Part shown: positions 1 through 6,064 of the stretch, in pieces
How positions within the stretch are numbered: the first letter of the stretch is position 1
How the letters are laid out: the number at the start of each line of letters is the position of its first letter
Notes under the pieces: generated by a model
Databases searched by the model: none
What the model saw: only the letters and a program-made list of their open reading frames with translations
Told to the model about the DNA's origin: nothing
Assembly (NCBI GenBank): GCA_026982215.1
Contig: JALSHN010000223.1
Span: 1-17,048 of the forward strand
From: Gammaproteobacteria bacterium
GTDB taxonomy: Bacteria; Pseudomonadota; Gammaproteobacteria; S012-40
DNA: 17,048 nt
Direction of reading: 5' to 3'
Position numbers and translations under genes: made by a program

Positions 1-329
1 AGTTCCGCTCGGTGACCCTCACCGCGGTGAAGTCGGAGGGTGGGCCGTGCCTGGACGTGGGGCAGGCGGTGATCTACACCGGCCCCTATGCCGAGGTGCG
101 TGACGACGAAGGTCATGTCTTCCCTCGCGGTGAACGGATGGCAGTGTGCCAGCGCACCTTCCGACTGCTCACCGAGGGGCCCTATGCCGGGGACTTCGTC
201 GGTATCACCCCGGCCGAGCCCGGTGAGCCGGTGCCGTGGTGCGCCCCCGCCGGTACCCGCCGCCCCGCTGCCGAGACCAAGGGCGGGCGCCACAGCGGTG
301 GCTGCACCCCAGGCGGGGGGTGCTGCTGA
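1..329 (+). CDS. arsM: ArsM-like SAM-dependent methyltransferase, C-terminal part (arsenosugar locus)
   Basis: The gene is cut by the window edge; the reading frame begins at base 3 and ends at TGA 327-329, leaving about 108 C-terminal residues. The methyltransferase core with its SAM motifs lies outside the window, so the assignment rests on the tail and the neighbours. The visible part has the pattern FRSVTLTAVK, then GQAVIYTGPY, then a VFPRGERMAVC segment and an ETKG motif. I recall these from the C-terminal region of ArsM-type arsenite methyltransferases found beside the arsenosugar radical-SAM gene arsS. The last ten residues, GGCTPGGGCC, carry three cysteines, consistent with binding a thiophilic metalloid. 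Five bases separate its stop from the next gene, so the two are almost certainly co-transcribed. The arsenic role is inferred partly from the two transferase genes downstream; a generic class I methyltransferase is the alternative. Confidence 0.62.
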   Translation, partial: FRSVTLTAVKSEGGPCLDVGQAVIYTGPYAEVRDDEGHVFPRGERMAVCQRTFRLLTEGPYAGDFVGITPAEPGEPVPWCAPAGTRRPAAETKGGRHSGGCTPGGGCC

Positions 330-334
330 CGACG

Positions 335-1048
335 ATGCGTCTGAGTGTCATCGTCCCGGCCTGGAACGAGGCGGGAGGAATACACCACAGCCTGGCGCCG
401 TTGCAGCCTTGGCGGGGTCGCGGGCACGAGGTGATCGTGGTGGACGGTGGCTCGGACGATGACACCGTACACTTGGCCACGCCGCTGGCCGACCGGGTGA
501 TCCGGGCACCGCGGGGACGGGCCAACCAGCAGAACGCCGGCGCGGCCGTGGCCAAGGGCGAGGGGCTGGTGTTCCTTCATGCCGATACCCGCCTGTCCGG
601 AGAAGCGGATGCGTTGATCCAGCGGGCCTTGGCGACCCATCACTGGGGGCGTTTCGACGTGCGGATCGCGGGGCGTCATCCCGGCCTGCCGTTGGTGGCG
701 GCATTGATGAACCGCCGCTCCCGCCTGAGCGGGATCGCCACCGGTGACCAGGCGATCTTCGTCCGCCGCGAGGCCTTCGAGGCAGTGGGGGGCTTTCCCG
801 CCCAACCCTTGATGGAGGACATCGAGCTCTCCCGGCGCCTGAAACGCCTGGGGCGCCCCGCCTGTCTGCGCCCCCCCGTGACCACCTCAGGGCGCCGTTG
901 GGACGAGCACGGTTTCTGGCGCACCGTGTGGCTCATGTGGCATCTGCGACTGGCCTATTTCTTTGGCGCCGATCCCGCCGATCTGGCCCGAGCCTATTAC
1001 GGTTTCAGCCCTCCCAAGAAAACCGGACAGAACACCGGGTTTGAATAA
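335..1048 (+). CDS. TIGR04283-type arsenosugar-associated glycosyltransferase (GT2 fold)
   Basis: A 237-residue GT-A family 2 glycosyltransferase, probably cytosolic. It opens with the strand-loop SVIVPAWNEAGGI (residues 4-16), followed by VVDGGSDDDTV (about 35-45) for nucleotide-sugar binding. RGRANQQNAGAA (about 60-71) leads into FLHADTR (80-86), with the metal-binding Asp at about 84. GDQAIFVRRE follows at about 137-146, and MEDIELSRRLKRLG from about 160 supplies the catalytic acidic pair. This RGRA-NAG-LHADTR layout is typical of the family once called rSAM/selenodomain-associated transferase 2 and later tied to arsenosugar biosynthesis. I chose ATG 335 because the conserved start follows at once; upstream in-frame codons overlap the methyltransferase gene. 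No C-terminal membrane segments are evident. The sugar donor and acceptor are unknown from sequence, and the pathway role comes from genomic association. Confidence 0.85.
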   Translation: MRLSVIVPAWNEAGGIHHSLAPLQPWRGRGHEVIVVDGGSDDDTVHLATPLADRVIRAPRGRANQQNAGAAVAKGEGLVFLHADTRLSGEADALIQRALATHHWGRFDVRIAGRHPGLPLVAALMNRRSRLSGIATGDQAIFVRREAFEAVGGFPAQPLMEDIELSRRLKRLGRPACLRPPVTTSGRRWDEHGFWRTVWLMWHLRLAYFFGADPADLARAYYGFSPPKKTGQNTGFE

Positions 1049-1069
1049 GAGGTATCATGGGGCTATATT
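1041..1069 (+). promoter_or_regulatory. Candidate sigma70 promoter overlapping the glycosyltransferase stop codon
   Basis: TTGAAT at 1041-1046 (4 of 6 to the -35 consensus) is followed by a spacer of exactly 17 bases and then TATATT at 1064-1069 (5 of 6 to the -10 consensus). The -35 box overlaps the last codon and stop of the preceding glycosyltransferase gene. Transcription would begin near 1075-1077 and meet an intrinsic terminator about 65 bases later. The spacing and both boxes stand out in this GC-rich sequence, but no start-site data exist here. Confidence 0.5.
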
Positions 1070-1075
1070 CACACC

Positions 1076-1143
1076 TGCTGTGGCCGGAACCCGACGCTTT
1101 TTCGAATTTCGTGTCCCAAGCCCAGGTCTTGCTTGGGTTTTTT
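1076..1143 (+). ncRNA. Candidate small RNA or attenuated leader of about 68 nt
   Basis: This is inferred from a well-spaced promoter (TTGAAT-N17-TATATT) followed about 40 bases after the predicted start by an intrinsic terminator. The interval has no open frame with a ribosome-binding site. It contains the short palindromic CGAATTTCG (1103-1111) before the terminator stem. I do not recognise it as 6S, SRP RNA, tmRNA or another standard family. The TIGR04282-type gene lies downstream on the same strand with no other convincing promoter, so the same transcript may instead be a leader whose readthrough controls that gene. Confidence 0.33.
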
Positions 1144-1180
1144 CTGAGCTCACGTGAATGAAAAACAACCGTTCCGGCCA
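1081..1180. repeat. Perfect 10-bp inverted repeat flanking the terminator
   Basis: TGGCCGGAAC at 1081-1090 is exactly reverse-complementary to GTTCCGGCCA at 1171-1180. The 80 bases between the arms contain the whole terminator hairpin and the 8-bp palindrome TCACGTGA (1150-1157). In a readthrough transcript the arms could pair and enclose the hairpin; in DNA they could be operator half-sites. GC-rich DNA produces some matches of this length by chance. Confidence 0.55.
1115..1143 (+). terminator. Rho-independent terminator
   Basis: The stem CCCAAGC (1115-1121) pairs perfectly with GCTTGGG (1131-1137) across a 9-base loop and is followed directly by six T residues (1138-1143). It is oriented for plus-strand transcription, since the opposite strand lacks a T-run after the stem. 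It would end the methyltransferase-glycosyltransferase transcript and any transcript from the promoter just upstream. Confidence 0.85.
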
Positions 1181-1275
1181 TGTTTGCCAACGACCCGTGC
1201 GCCGTGGGCCAGGGACGGCCTGCGTTCGGCGCCCGGCGACTTCCGGCCCCTGATGGCCGGTGTGAGGAGCGATCC

Positions 1276-1935
1276 ATGACCGAATCACCCCATGCAAAGG
1301 AATTGCGTCATCCCAATGCCCGTATCCTGATCTTCGCCAAGGCACCCCGTCCGGGGCAGGTGAAGACCCGGCTCATCCCCGCCCTGGGGGCGGAAGGGGC
1401 CGCGGCTGTCCATCGATTACTGGTGACCCAGACCGTGGCTACGGTGGCCAATGCCGGCCTGGCCCCGGCCACCCTCTATTGCACCCCCACCTCCAGCGAT
1501 CCCTTTCTCACCACCCTGGCCACCGATGCCCGGATGACACTGGCGGTACAGCAAGGGCATGACCTGGGGGAGCGGATGGCTGCGGCCCTGGAAGCGGCCC
1601 TTCATCAGGCGCGTTACGCCATCCTGGTGGGCACCGACTGCCCCGGTCTCAGCGAACCCTATCTGGCCCAGGCCTTGGAGGCGTTGGGGGGTGGCCGCGA
1701 TGCGGTCATCGGGCCGGCAGTGGATGGGGGATACGTGCTCATCGGCCTCTCCCGACCTCCGGTACCGGCCCTGTTCGCTGACATCCCCTGGGGGACGGAC
1801 CAGGTCCTGGCCGCCACCCAGGCGCGCTTGGAGGCCTTGGATTGGTCTTGGGAGGCCTTGTCCCCCTTGCGTGATCTGGATCGTCCCGCCGACTTGGAGG
1901 CCCTGTGGGGACCGTTGCGCGCCGCCGCGCCCTGA
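1276..1935 (+). CDS. TIGR04282-type arsenosugar-associated transferase (nucleotidyltransferase-like fold)
   Basis: A 219-residue soluble protein of the family once named rSAM/selenodomain-associated transferase 1 and now linked to arsenosugar biosynthesis. Residues 16-33 carry RILIFAKAPRPGQVKTRL, the glycine/lysine-rich signature of nucleotide-sugar-handling Rossmann-like folds. GHDLGERM is at about 94-101, VGTDCPGL at 118-125 and GPAVDGGYVLIGL at 146-158. The two Asp-containing motifs are likely to bind a metal-nucleotide. ATG 1276 is chosen because GAGGAG lies 6 bases upstream (1264-1269); an in-frame ATG at 1180 would add 32 residues of poor match. It is probably the functional partner of the glycosyltransferase upstream, yet a terminator and 227 bases separate them, so its expression may be controlled separately. 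The gene converges on the VanZ-like gene with a 12-base gap. The exact reaction is not established from sequence. Confidence 0.85.
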   Translation: MTESPHAKELRHPNARILIFAKAPRPGQVKTRLIPALGAEGAAAVHRLLVTQTVATVANAGLAPATLYCTPTSSDPFLTTLATDARMTLAVQQGHDLGERMAAALEAALHQARYAILVGTDCPGLSEPYLAQALEALGGGRDAVIGPAVDGGYVLIGLSRPPVPALFADIPWGTDQVLAATQARLEALDWSWEALSPLRDLDRPADLEALWGPLRAAAP

Positions 1936-1947
1936 TACATCACCGGC

Positions 1948-3090
1948 TTACGTTGCCTGGGAAGACGAGGATGGCGAGGGGCGGCGCAGGGCGTGATAGA
2001 GCCAGGCCATGAGCAGGGCGATGAGGGGGTCGGTGATCTCCGGGGTATGGGCGGCCAGGTAAGTCTGGGCCCATTCCACCGCGAAGGTCAACAGTACGGT
2101 GAGGGTGGTGGCGAAACGCAGGCTGGCCCCGTCCCGCTGCAGTATCCACAACAAGGCCCCATAGAAATAGGCCTTGGCCAGCAGGACGCCGACATTGAAC
2201 AGGCTCAGGGCACTCAAGAAGCCTTGCATGGGGAGCCAGCCGAAGGGGACGGGTTCGGGGCGTAGCTGGAAAGGGGTGAGTCCCTGCACCAGCAGGGCGA
2301 GCATGAGCAGCAGGGCCAAGGGGGTGTTGCCGTTGGCCCGCCGTGCCAGCACCCCGGCCCATAACAGGGTGCCCAGCCCTGCCCCCAGCACGGATGGCAG
2401 GGTCACCACGTTGGCGACGATCACCGCCTCCAGGGCGAACACCGAGATCACCAGCAGCGACCACAGCGTCAGCCGCCAGTGCCCTTCCCATACCGTCCAC
2501 CAGGCCCGGGCCGCCACTCCCCACAGGGCCGTCTGCACCAGGATCCGATCCCAGTCCCACTGAGGATGGAGCAGCAGCGGCTTGAGGCTGTCTTTGATGA
2601 GCTGCCAGTCCAATGAGGGGACGAAGGGGGTGAGGCGGGCGGCCAGCCACAGTCCCAACAGGCCCAGGGCGAAGCGATCGCTGCGGGCCAGGGGTAGGCC
2701 GATTCGCCAGGCCTGCTCCCTCAGTCCGGCCGCCATTCCCCCCACGACCACCCCCAGCAGATTCCACAGGGCGTCTTGCAGACTGGCGTCGCGGCTGGGG
2801 AGAAACAGTTGGACCAATTGGATGGCCAGGGCCAGTCCACCACTCCAGGCGATGAGCCACAGCCAGCCCCGGTGGGGCCAGGCCAGACGGGCCAACAGCC
2901 CCACCGGCACGAACAGGACGATGTTGCCGAGGATGTCGCCGCGGGTGGAGAGGCGGGCCAGACTGGCGGTGAGCGCGGCCAGATCGCCTGGTTGCAGGGG
3001 GCGGAAGTCGAAGGGGTAGAGGGAGCCGTAGACGATGATCACCAACAGGGCGATCACCAGCAGGCGCAAGGTGGGATGTGGTGTGGGCAT
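1948..3090 (-). CDS. VanZ-like integral membrane protein with two VanZ-type modules
   Basis: A 380-residue polytopic inner-membrane protein. The N-terminal half (about residues 10-125) is a VanZ-type domain. It has the YGSLYPFDF segment at about 21-29, RGDILGNIVLFVPVG at about 50-64, and a QLVQLFLPSRDASLQDALWN stretch at about 91-110, which contains the family's conserved D/Q/D/N positions. A degenerate second copy of the last element appears near the C-terminus (about 334-365: VEWAQTYL, then EITDPLIALL), suggesting internal duplication. The middle is additional hydrophobic helices. VanZ relatives affect resistance to teicoplanin-like drugs in some bacteria, but most homologues, including this one, have no known role. 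ATG 3090 is chosen because hydrophobic sequence starts just after it; AAGGA lies 16 bases upstream, too far for a good ribosome site. It follows the HNH gene after 53 bases and is probably in the same transcript. Confidence 0.82.
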   Translation of the reverse strand: MPTPHPTLRLLVIALLVIIVYGSLYPFDFRPLQPGDLAALTASLARLSTRGDILGNIVLFVPVGLLARLAWPHRGWLWLIAWSGGLALAIQLVQLFLPSRDASLQDALWNLLGVVVGGMAAGLREQAWRIGLPLARSDRFALGLLGLWLAARLTPFVPSLDWQLIKDSLKPLLLHPQWDWDRILVQTALWGVAARAWWTVWEGHWRLTLWSLLVISVFALEAVIVANVVTLPSVLGAGLGTLLWAGVLARRANGNTPLALLLMLALLVQGLTPFQLRPEPVPFGWLPMQGFLSALSLFNVGVLLAKAYFYGALLWILQRDGASLRFATTLTVLLTFAVEWAQTYLAAHTPEITDPLIALLMAWLYHALRRPSPSSSSQAT

Positions 3091-3143
3091 GGGGTCGTGA
3101 ACGTGATCCTTGGGTGCGACTATGGCCCGTGATCGTTGGCGGG

Positions 3144-3464
3144 TCAACGGCCCCGCCGGCTGGTAAAGGCCCGGGGCAGGTGCCCTGGAGGCCGTTTGCG
3201 GATCCAGGCGATGAAACGGGACAACTCGGGATGGCTCAACAGGGCCTCCCGCGTGTGGTAGCGCAGGGCCAGTTCCATCTCCGGGATCAAGGCGTGGAGC
3301 TGTTTGTGGCAGGGGCGACAGAGCCACAGCACGGCGTTTTGCCGTTGTTGGCGGTCGAATCGACGGCGGATGCGGCGGCGGCCGTGGGTGCTGCGGGGAA
3401 TGAGGTGGTGACGGGTCAACTCCACCCCTTCGCGTCGGCACAACTCACACCGTCCCGTGCTCAC
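3144..3464 (-). CDS. Small HNH endonuclease domain protein
   Basis: A 106-residue protein that is essentially one HNH (beta-beta-alpha-metal) domain. Cys6 and Cys9 (CELC) with Cys49 and Cys52 (CRPC) form a probable structural zinc site. His19-His20 in RHHLIPRS supply the catalytic histidine region, Asn43 is the central N, and His53 completes the motif. The C-terminus ends with a basic FIAWIRKRPPG segment (about 86-96) suited to nucleic-acid contact. The start is taken as GTG 3464 because its bases overlap the hydrolase stop as GTGA, and the conserved Cys motif follows five codons later. Upstream in-frame sequence is only a shadow of the hydrolase. HNH nucleases of this size occur as free-standing bacterial proteins of unknown role. 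Nothing nearby marks it as an intron homing enzyme, restriction subunit or phage gene. Confidence 0.8.
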   Translation of the reverse strand: MSTGRCELCRREGVELTRHHLIPRSTHGRRRIRRRFDRQQRQNAVLWLCRPCHKQLHALIPEMELALRYHTREALLSHPELSRFIAWIRKRPPGHLPRAFTSRRGR

Positions 3465-4375
3465 CGCGGGTCTCCCGGGAAGGGGGTCGAGCCGAGATCG
3501 TCCCTGAGGCCTTCCAGGATGGCGCCGGCACACTGGCTGGGCAGGGAGAAGTGGCCTTGATCCGCCACCGGCTGCCAGCGGCAGTGGGGGATGCGGCGGG
3601 CCAGCCAGCGACCGTGGCCGAGGGGTACCTGGGTGTCGGCCTCGCCATGCCAGATGCGGGTGGGGCAGGTGATCGCCGCCGGATCGAGAGGCCACGGGCG
3701 GACCAAGGCCCTCAGGTCCTCGGCGGCGGCCCCTCCCTGACGCAGACCTTCCTGGACGCTGGCGTTCCAGATGCGGCGTAAGGTGGGGTCGGCGAGCGCC
3801 GCCTGGTCACTGGGGGGCAGCCAGGGCCTCAGGGCGCGCAGTCCCCACCGCGGGTGGCGGCGCAGCACGGGGGCCAGACTGGCGACCAGGGCACGGAAGC
3901 GCCGGGGATGGCGGGCAGCGGCACGGATCACCGCCCGGGCCAGTAGATGCATGCCCTCGGCTCCCGCCTGGGGAACCAGCGGGGCCACACAGCTCAGGGC
4001 CCGTACCTGCTCCGGGTGGCGGGCGGCCACCGCCACGGCGTAACTTCCTCCCGCCGAGACCCCGAGGACCCCCCAGTGCTGGAATCCCAACCGTCCCATC
4101 AGCCCGGCCAGGATATCGGCGCGGATGGCAAGATCGGCCTTCATCAAAGGGGGTGAGCCGCCCAACCCGGGCCGGTCGGGGGCGATGAGGCGCAGCCCCA
4201 GGCGAAGGGCGCCCTCGTGGGCCAGGGCCGCCTCCAACCGGGAGCCGGGAAAGCCGTGGCAGTAGAGCACCGGGAACCCTTCCGGATCTCCCCATTGCCG
4301 CCAGTTCAAGCGGGAGCCGTCTTCCAGCGTGGTAAAAGCCCCGCCGGCTTCATCAGGATTTGATAGAATCGCCAT
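3461..4375 (-). CDS. Alpha/beta-fold hydrolase
   Basis: A 304-residue alpha/beta hydrolase with a full catalytic set. The oxyanion-hole segment HGFPGS is at about 40-45, the nucleophile elbow GVSAGG places Ser at 107, the acid Asp is at about 247 in WHGEADTQVP, and the base His is at about 275 in ADQGHFSLP. A helical lid of about 70 residues between the Ser and Asp motifs is Arg- and Ala-rich. There is no signal peptide, so it is probably cytosolic. The family includes esterases, lipases, haloalkane dehalogenases and epoxide hydrolases, and the substrate cannot be read here. ATG 4375 is the only reasonable start but lacks a Shine-Dalgarno match. It lies 34 bases from the divergent mrp start and on top of mrp's likely -10 box. 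The 3' end overlaps the HNH gene by 4 bases. Confidence 0.85.
   Translation of the reverse strand: MAILSNPDEAGGAFTTLEDGSRLNWRQWGDPEGFPVLYCHGFPGSRLEAALAHEGALRLGLRLIAPDRPGLGGSPPLMKADLAIRADILAGLMGRLGFQHWGVLGVSAGGSYAVAVAARHPEQVRALSCVAPLVPQAGAEGMHLLARAVIRAAARHPRRFRALVASLAPVLRRHPRWGLRALRPWLPPSDQAALADPTLRRIWNASVQEGLRQGGAAAEDLRALVRPWPLDPAAITCPTRIWHGEADTQVPLGHGRWLARRIPHCRWQPVADQGHFSLPSQCAGAILEGLRDDLGSTPFPGDPR
4361..4369 (+). promoter_or_regulatory. Candidate extended -10 promoter for mrp-dcd
   Basis: TGATAGAAT fits the extended -10 pattern TGnTAnAAT (TAGAAT, 5 of 6 to consensus, at 4364-4369). No good -35 is visible, which extended -10 promoters tolerate. The predicted start near 4376 gives a leader of about 34 bases before the mrp ATG. 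The element sits inside the first codons of the divergent hydrolase gene. Confidence 0.45.
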
Positions 4376-4409
4376 CCAATGGGAAGTTAGCAGATTTGTG
4401 GAGGCGATT

Positions 4410-5504
4410 ATGTCCCAGGTGTCTCGTTTGGCCGTGGAGACCGCACTCAAGGACTTCACCGATCCCTATCTAGGGCGCGATCTGGTCTCCGCCAAGGCGG
4501 TGAAGGCCATCGAGGTGGAGGACGACGGCCGGGTGAAGCTGGAGGTGGTGTTGGGGTATCCCGCCCGCGGTTACGCCGAGGAATTGAAGCAGGCCCTGGC
4601 CGAGCTGATCCAGGCCGTGCCGGGGGTGCGCGAGGTACAGGTCTCGGTGACCAGCCGGATCGAGACCCATGCCGTGCAGCGGGGGGTGAAGCCCCTGCCG
4701 GGGGTGAAGAACATCATCGCCGTGGCTTCGGGCAAGGGGGGCGTGGGCAAGTCCACCACTGCGGTGAATCTGGCCCTGGCCCTGGCCGCCGAGGGGGCCA
4801 GGGTGGGGGTGTTGGATGCCGACATCTACGGGCCCAGCCAGCCGCGCATGCTGGGCATCCAGGGGCGCCCGGAGAGCCGGGACGGCAAGTCCATGGAGCC
4901 GATGGTGGGTCACGGGGTGCAGGCCATGTCCATCGGTTTCCTCATCGATGAGGAAACGCCGATGATCTGGCGCGGCCCCATGGTCACCCAGGCCCTGGAG
5001 CAGTTGCTCAAGGATACCAATTGGCGCGACCTGGATTATCTCGTCATCGATCTGCCGCCGGGCACCGGCGATGTGCAGCTCACCCTGGCGCAGAAGATCC
5101 CGGTCACCGGGGCGGTGATCGTCACCACGCCCCAGGACATCGCCCTGTTGGATGCCCGCAAGGGTCTGAAGATGTTCGAGAAGGTGAACGTACCGGTGCT
5201 GGGGATCGTGGAGAACATGAGCCTGCACATCTGTTCCAACTGCGGCCATCAGGAGCCCATCTTCGGCGAGGGCGGCGGGGCGAAGATGGCCGAGGACTAC
5301 GGCGTGGAGCTGTTGGGGCAGTTGCCGCTGGACATCCGCATCCGCGAGGAGGCCGATTCCGGACGGCCCACGGTGGTGGCCGAGCCCGATTCCGCCATCT
5401 CGCGCATCTATCGGGAGATCGCCCGCAAGGTGGCTGCCAAGATCGCCACCCAGGCCAAGGATTATTCCAGCAAGTTCCCCAACATCGTGATTCAGAACAC
5501 ATGA
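4410..5504 (+). CDS. mrp: Mrp/ApbC family iron-sulfur cluster carrier ATPase
   Basis: A 364-residue P-loop NTPase of the Mrp/NBP35 family, which binds and transfers Fe-S clusters to target apoproteins in the cytosol. Residues about 5-85 form the N-terminal MIP18/DUF59 domain common in proteobacterial Mrp. The deviant Walker A motif GKGGVGKS is at 108-115, with the family segment VLDADIYGPSQP at about 134-145. LVIDLPPGTGD (211-221) is the Walker B/switch region. Cys275 and Cys278 in HICSNCGH form the CxxC pair that ligates the bridging cluster in the dimer. Length matches the family (E. coli about 370). ATG 4410 is preceded by GGAGG at 4400-4404 with 5-base spacing. Its stop overlaps the dcd start as ATGA, so the two are translationally coupled. 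I recall mrp-dcd adjacency in pseudomonads. Confidence 0.95.
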   Translation: MSQVSRLAVETALKDFTDPYLGRDLVSAKAVKAIEVEDDGRVKLEVVLGYPARGYAEELKQALAELIQAVPGVREVQVSVTSRIETHAVQRGVKPLPGVKNIIAVASGKGGVGKSTTAVNLALALAAEGARVGVLDADIYGPSQPRMLGIQGRPESRDGKSMEPMVGHGVQAMSIGFLIDEETPMIWRGPMVTQALEQLLKDTNWRDLDYLVIDLPPGTGDVQLTLAQKIPVTGAVIVTTPQDIALLDARKGLKMFEKVNVPVLGIVENMSLHICSNCGHQEPIFGEGGGAKMAEDYGVELLGQLPLDIRIREEADSGRPTVVAEPDSAISRIYREIARKVAAKIATQAKDYSSKFPNIVIQNT

Positions 5505-6061
5505 TCAAATCGGACAAATGGATCCGCCGGATGGCGGAGCAGGGCATGATCGAGCCCTTCGAACCCAACCAGGTGAAGGAGACGAATGGCGGGCGGGTGA
5601 TCTCCTACGGCACCTCCAGCTACGGCTACGACATTCGCTGTGCCGACGAATTCAAGGTCTTCACCAATATCAATTCCACCATCGTCGATCCCAAACAGTT
5701 CGATGAGGGCAGTTTCGTGGATGTGAAGGGGCCGGAGTGTGTGATCCCGCCCAATTCCTTCGCCCTGGCCCGCACGGTGGAGTATTTCCGCATCCCGCGC
5801 AACGTGCTGGCCATCTGCCTGGGCAAGTCCACCTATGCCCGCTGCGGGATCATCGTCAACGTGACCCCCCTGGAGCCGGAGTGGGAGGGGCACGTGACCC
5901 TGGAGTTCTCCAACACCACCCCGTTGCCGGCGCGCATCTATGCCAACGAGGGGGTGGCGCAGCTGTTGTTCCTGGAGTCCGACGAGGTCTGCGAGACCTC
6001 TTACCGCGACCGGGCCGGCAAGTATCAGGGCCAGCGGGGGGTCACCCTGCCGCGGGCCTGA
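5501..6061 (+). CDS. dcd: dCTP deaminase
   Basis: A 186-residue trimeric-type dCTP deaminase, converting dCTP to dUTP for dTMP synthesis. Diagnostic segments include SYGTSSYGYDIR (about 35-46) and the active-site run GKSTYARCGIIVNVTPLEP (108-126). Arg114 corresponds to the catalytic-region Arg of E. coli Dcd. WEGHVTLEFSN (128-138) carries the catalytic Glu at 135. The C-terminal lid YQGQRGVTLP closes over the triphosphate. The length is within the bacterial range (E. coli 193). I cannot exclude additional dUTPase activity from sequence alone, but the monofunctional enzyme is the normal proteobacterial form. The start overlaps the mrp stop by 4 bases, with no independent ribosome site needed. 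It ends 3 bases from the convergent DUF3108 gene, with no visible terminator. Confidence 0.96.
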   Translation: MIKSDKWIRRMAEQGMIEPFEPNQVKETNGGRVISYGTSSYGYDIRCADEFKVFTNINSTIVDPKQFDEGSFVDVKGPECVIPPNSFALARTVEYFRIPRNVLAICLGKSTYARCGIIVNVTPLEPEWEGHVTLEFSNTTPLPARIYANEGVAQLLFLESDEVCETSYRDRAGKYQGQRGVTLPRA

Positions 6062-6064
6062 GTC

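Noticed and set aside
1184..1212. TTGCCA as a -35 box of a dedicated promoter for the TIGR04282-type gene
   Set aside because: It matches 5 of 6 bases, but 16 to 18 bases downstream there is only GC-rich sequence with no -10-like hexamer.
3091..3441. N-terminal extension of the VanZ-like gene
   Set aside because: It is Pro- and Arg-rich and overlaps the HNH gene on the same strand in another frame; hydrophobic VanZ sequence begins right after ATG 3090.
3465..3695. HNH protein as a longer protein starting upstream at 3695, or as a frameshifted fusion to the hydrolase
   Set aside because: The upstream residues are a shadow of the hydrolase, and the GTGA overlap gives a natural separate start. 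The hydrolase has a complete length and catalytic set.
6062..6064. A terminator between convergent dcd and DUF3108, and likewise at 16834-16840 between hda and wrbA
   Set aside because: The gaps are 3 and 7 bases and neither flank holds a GC stem with a T-run.
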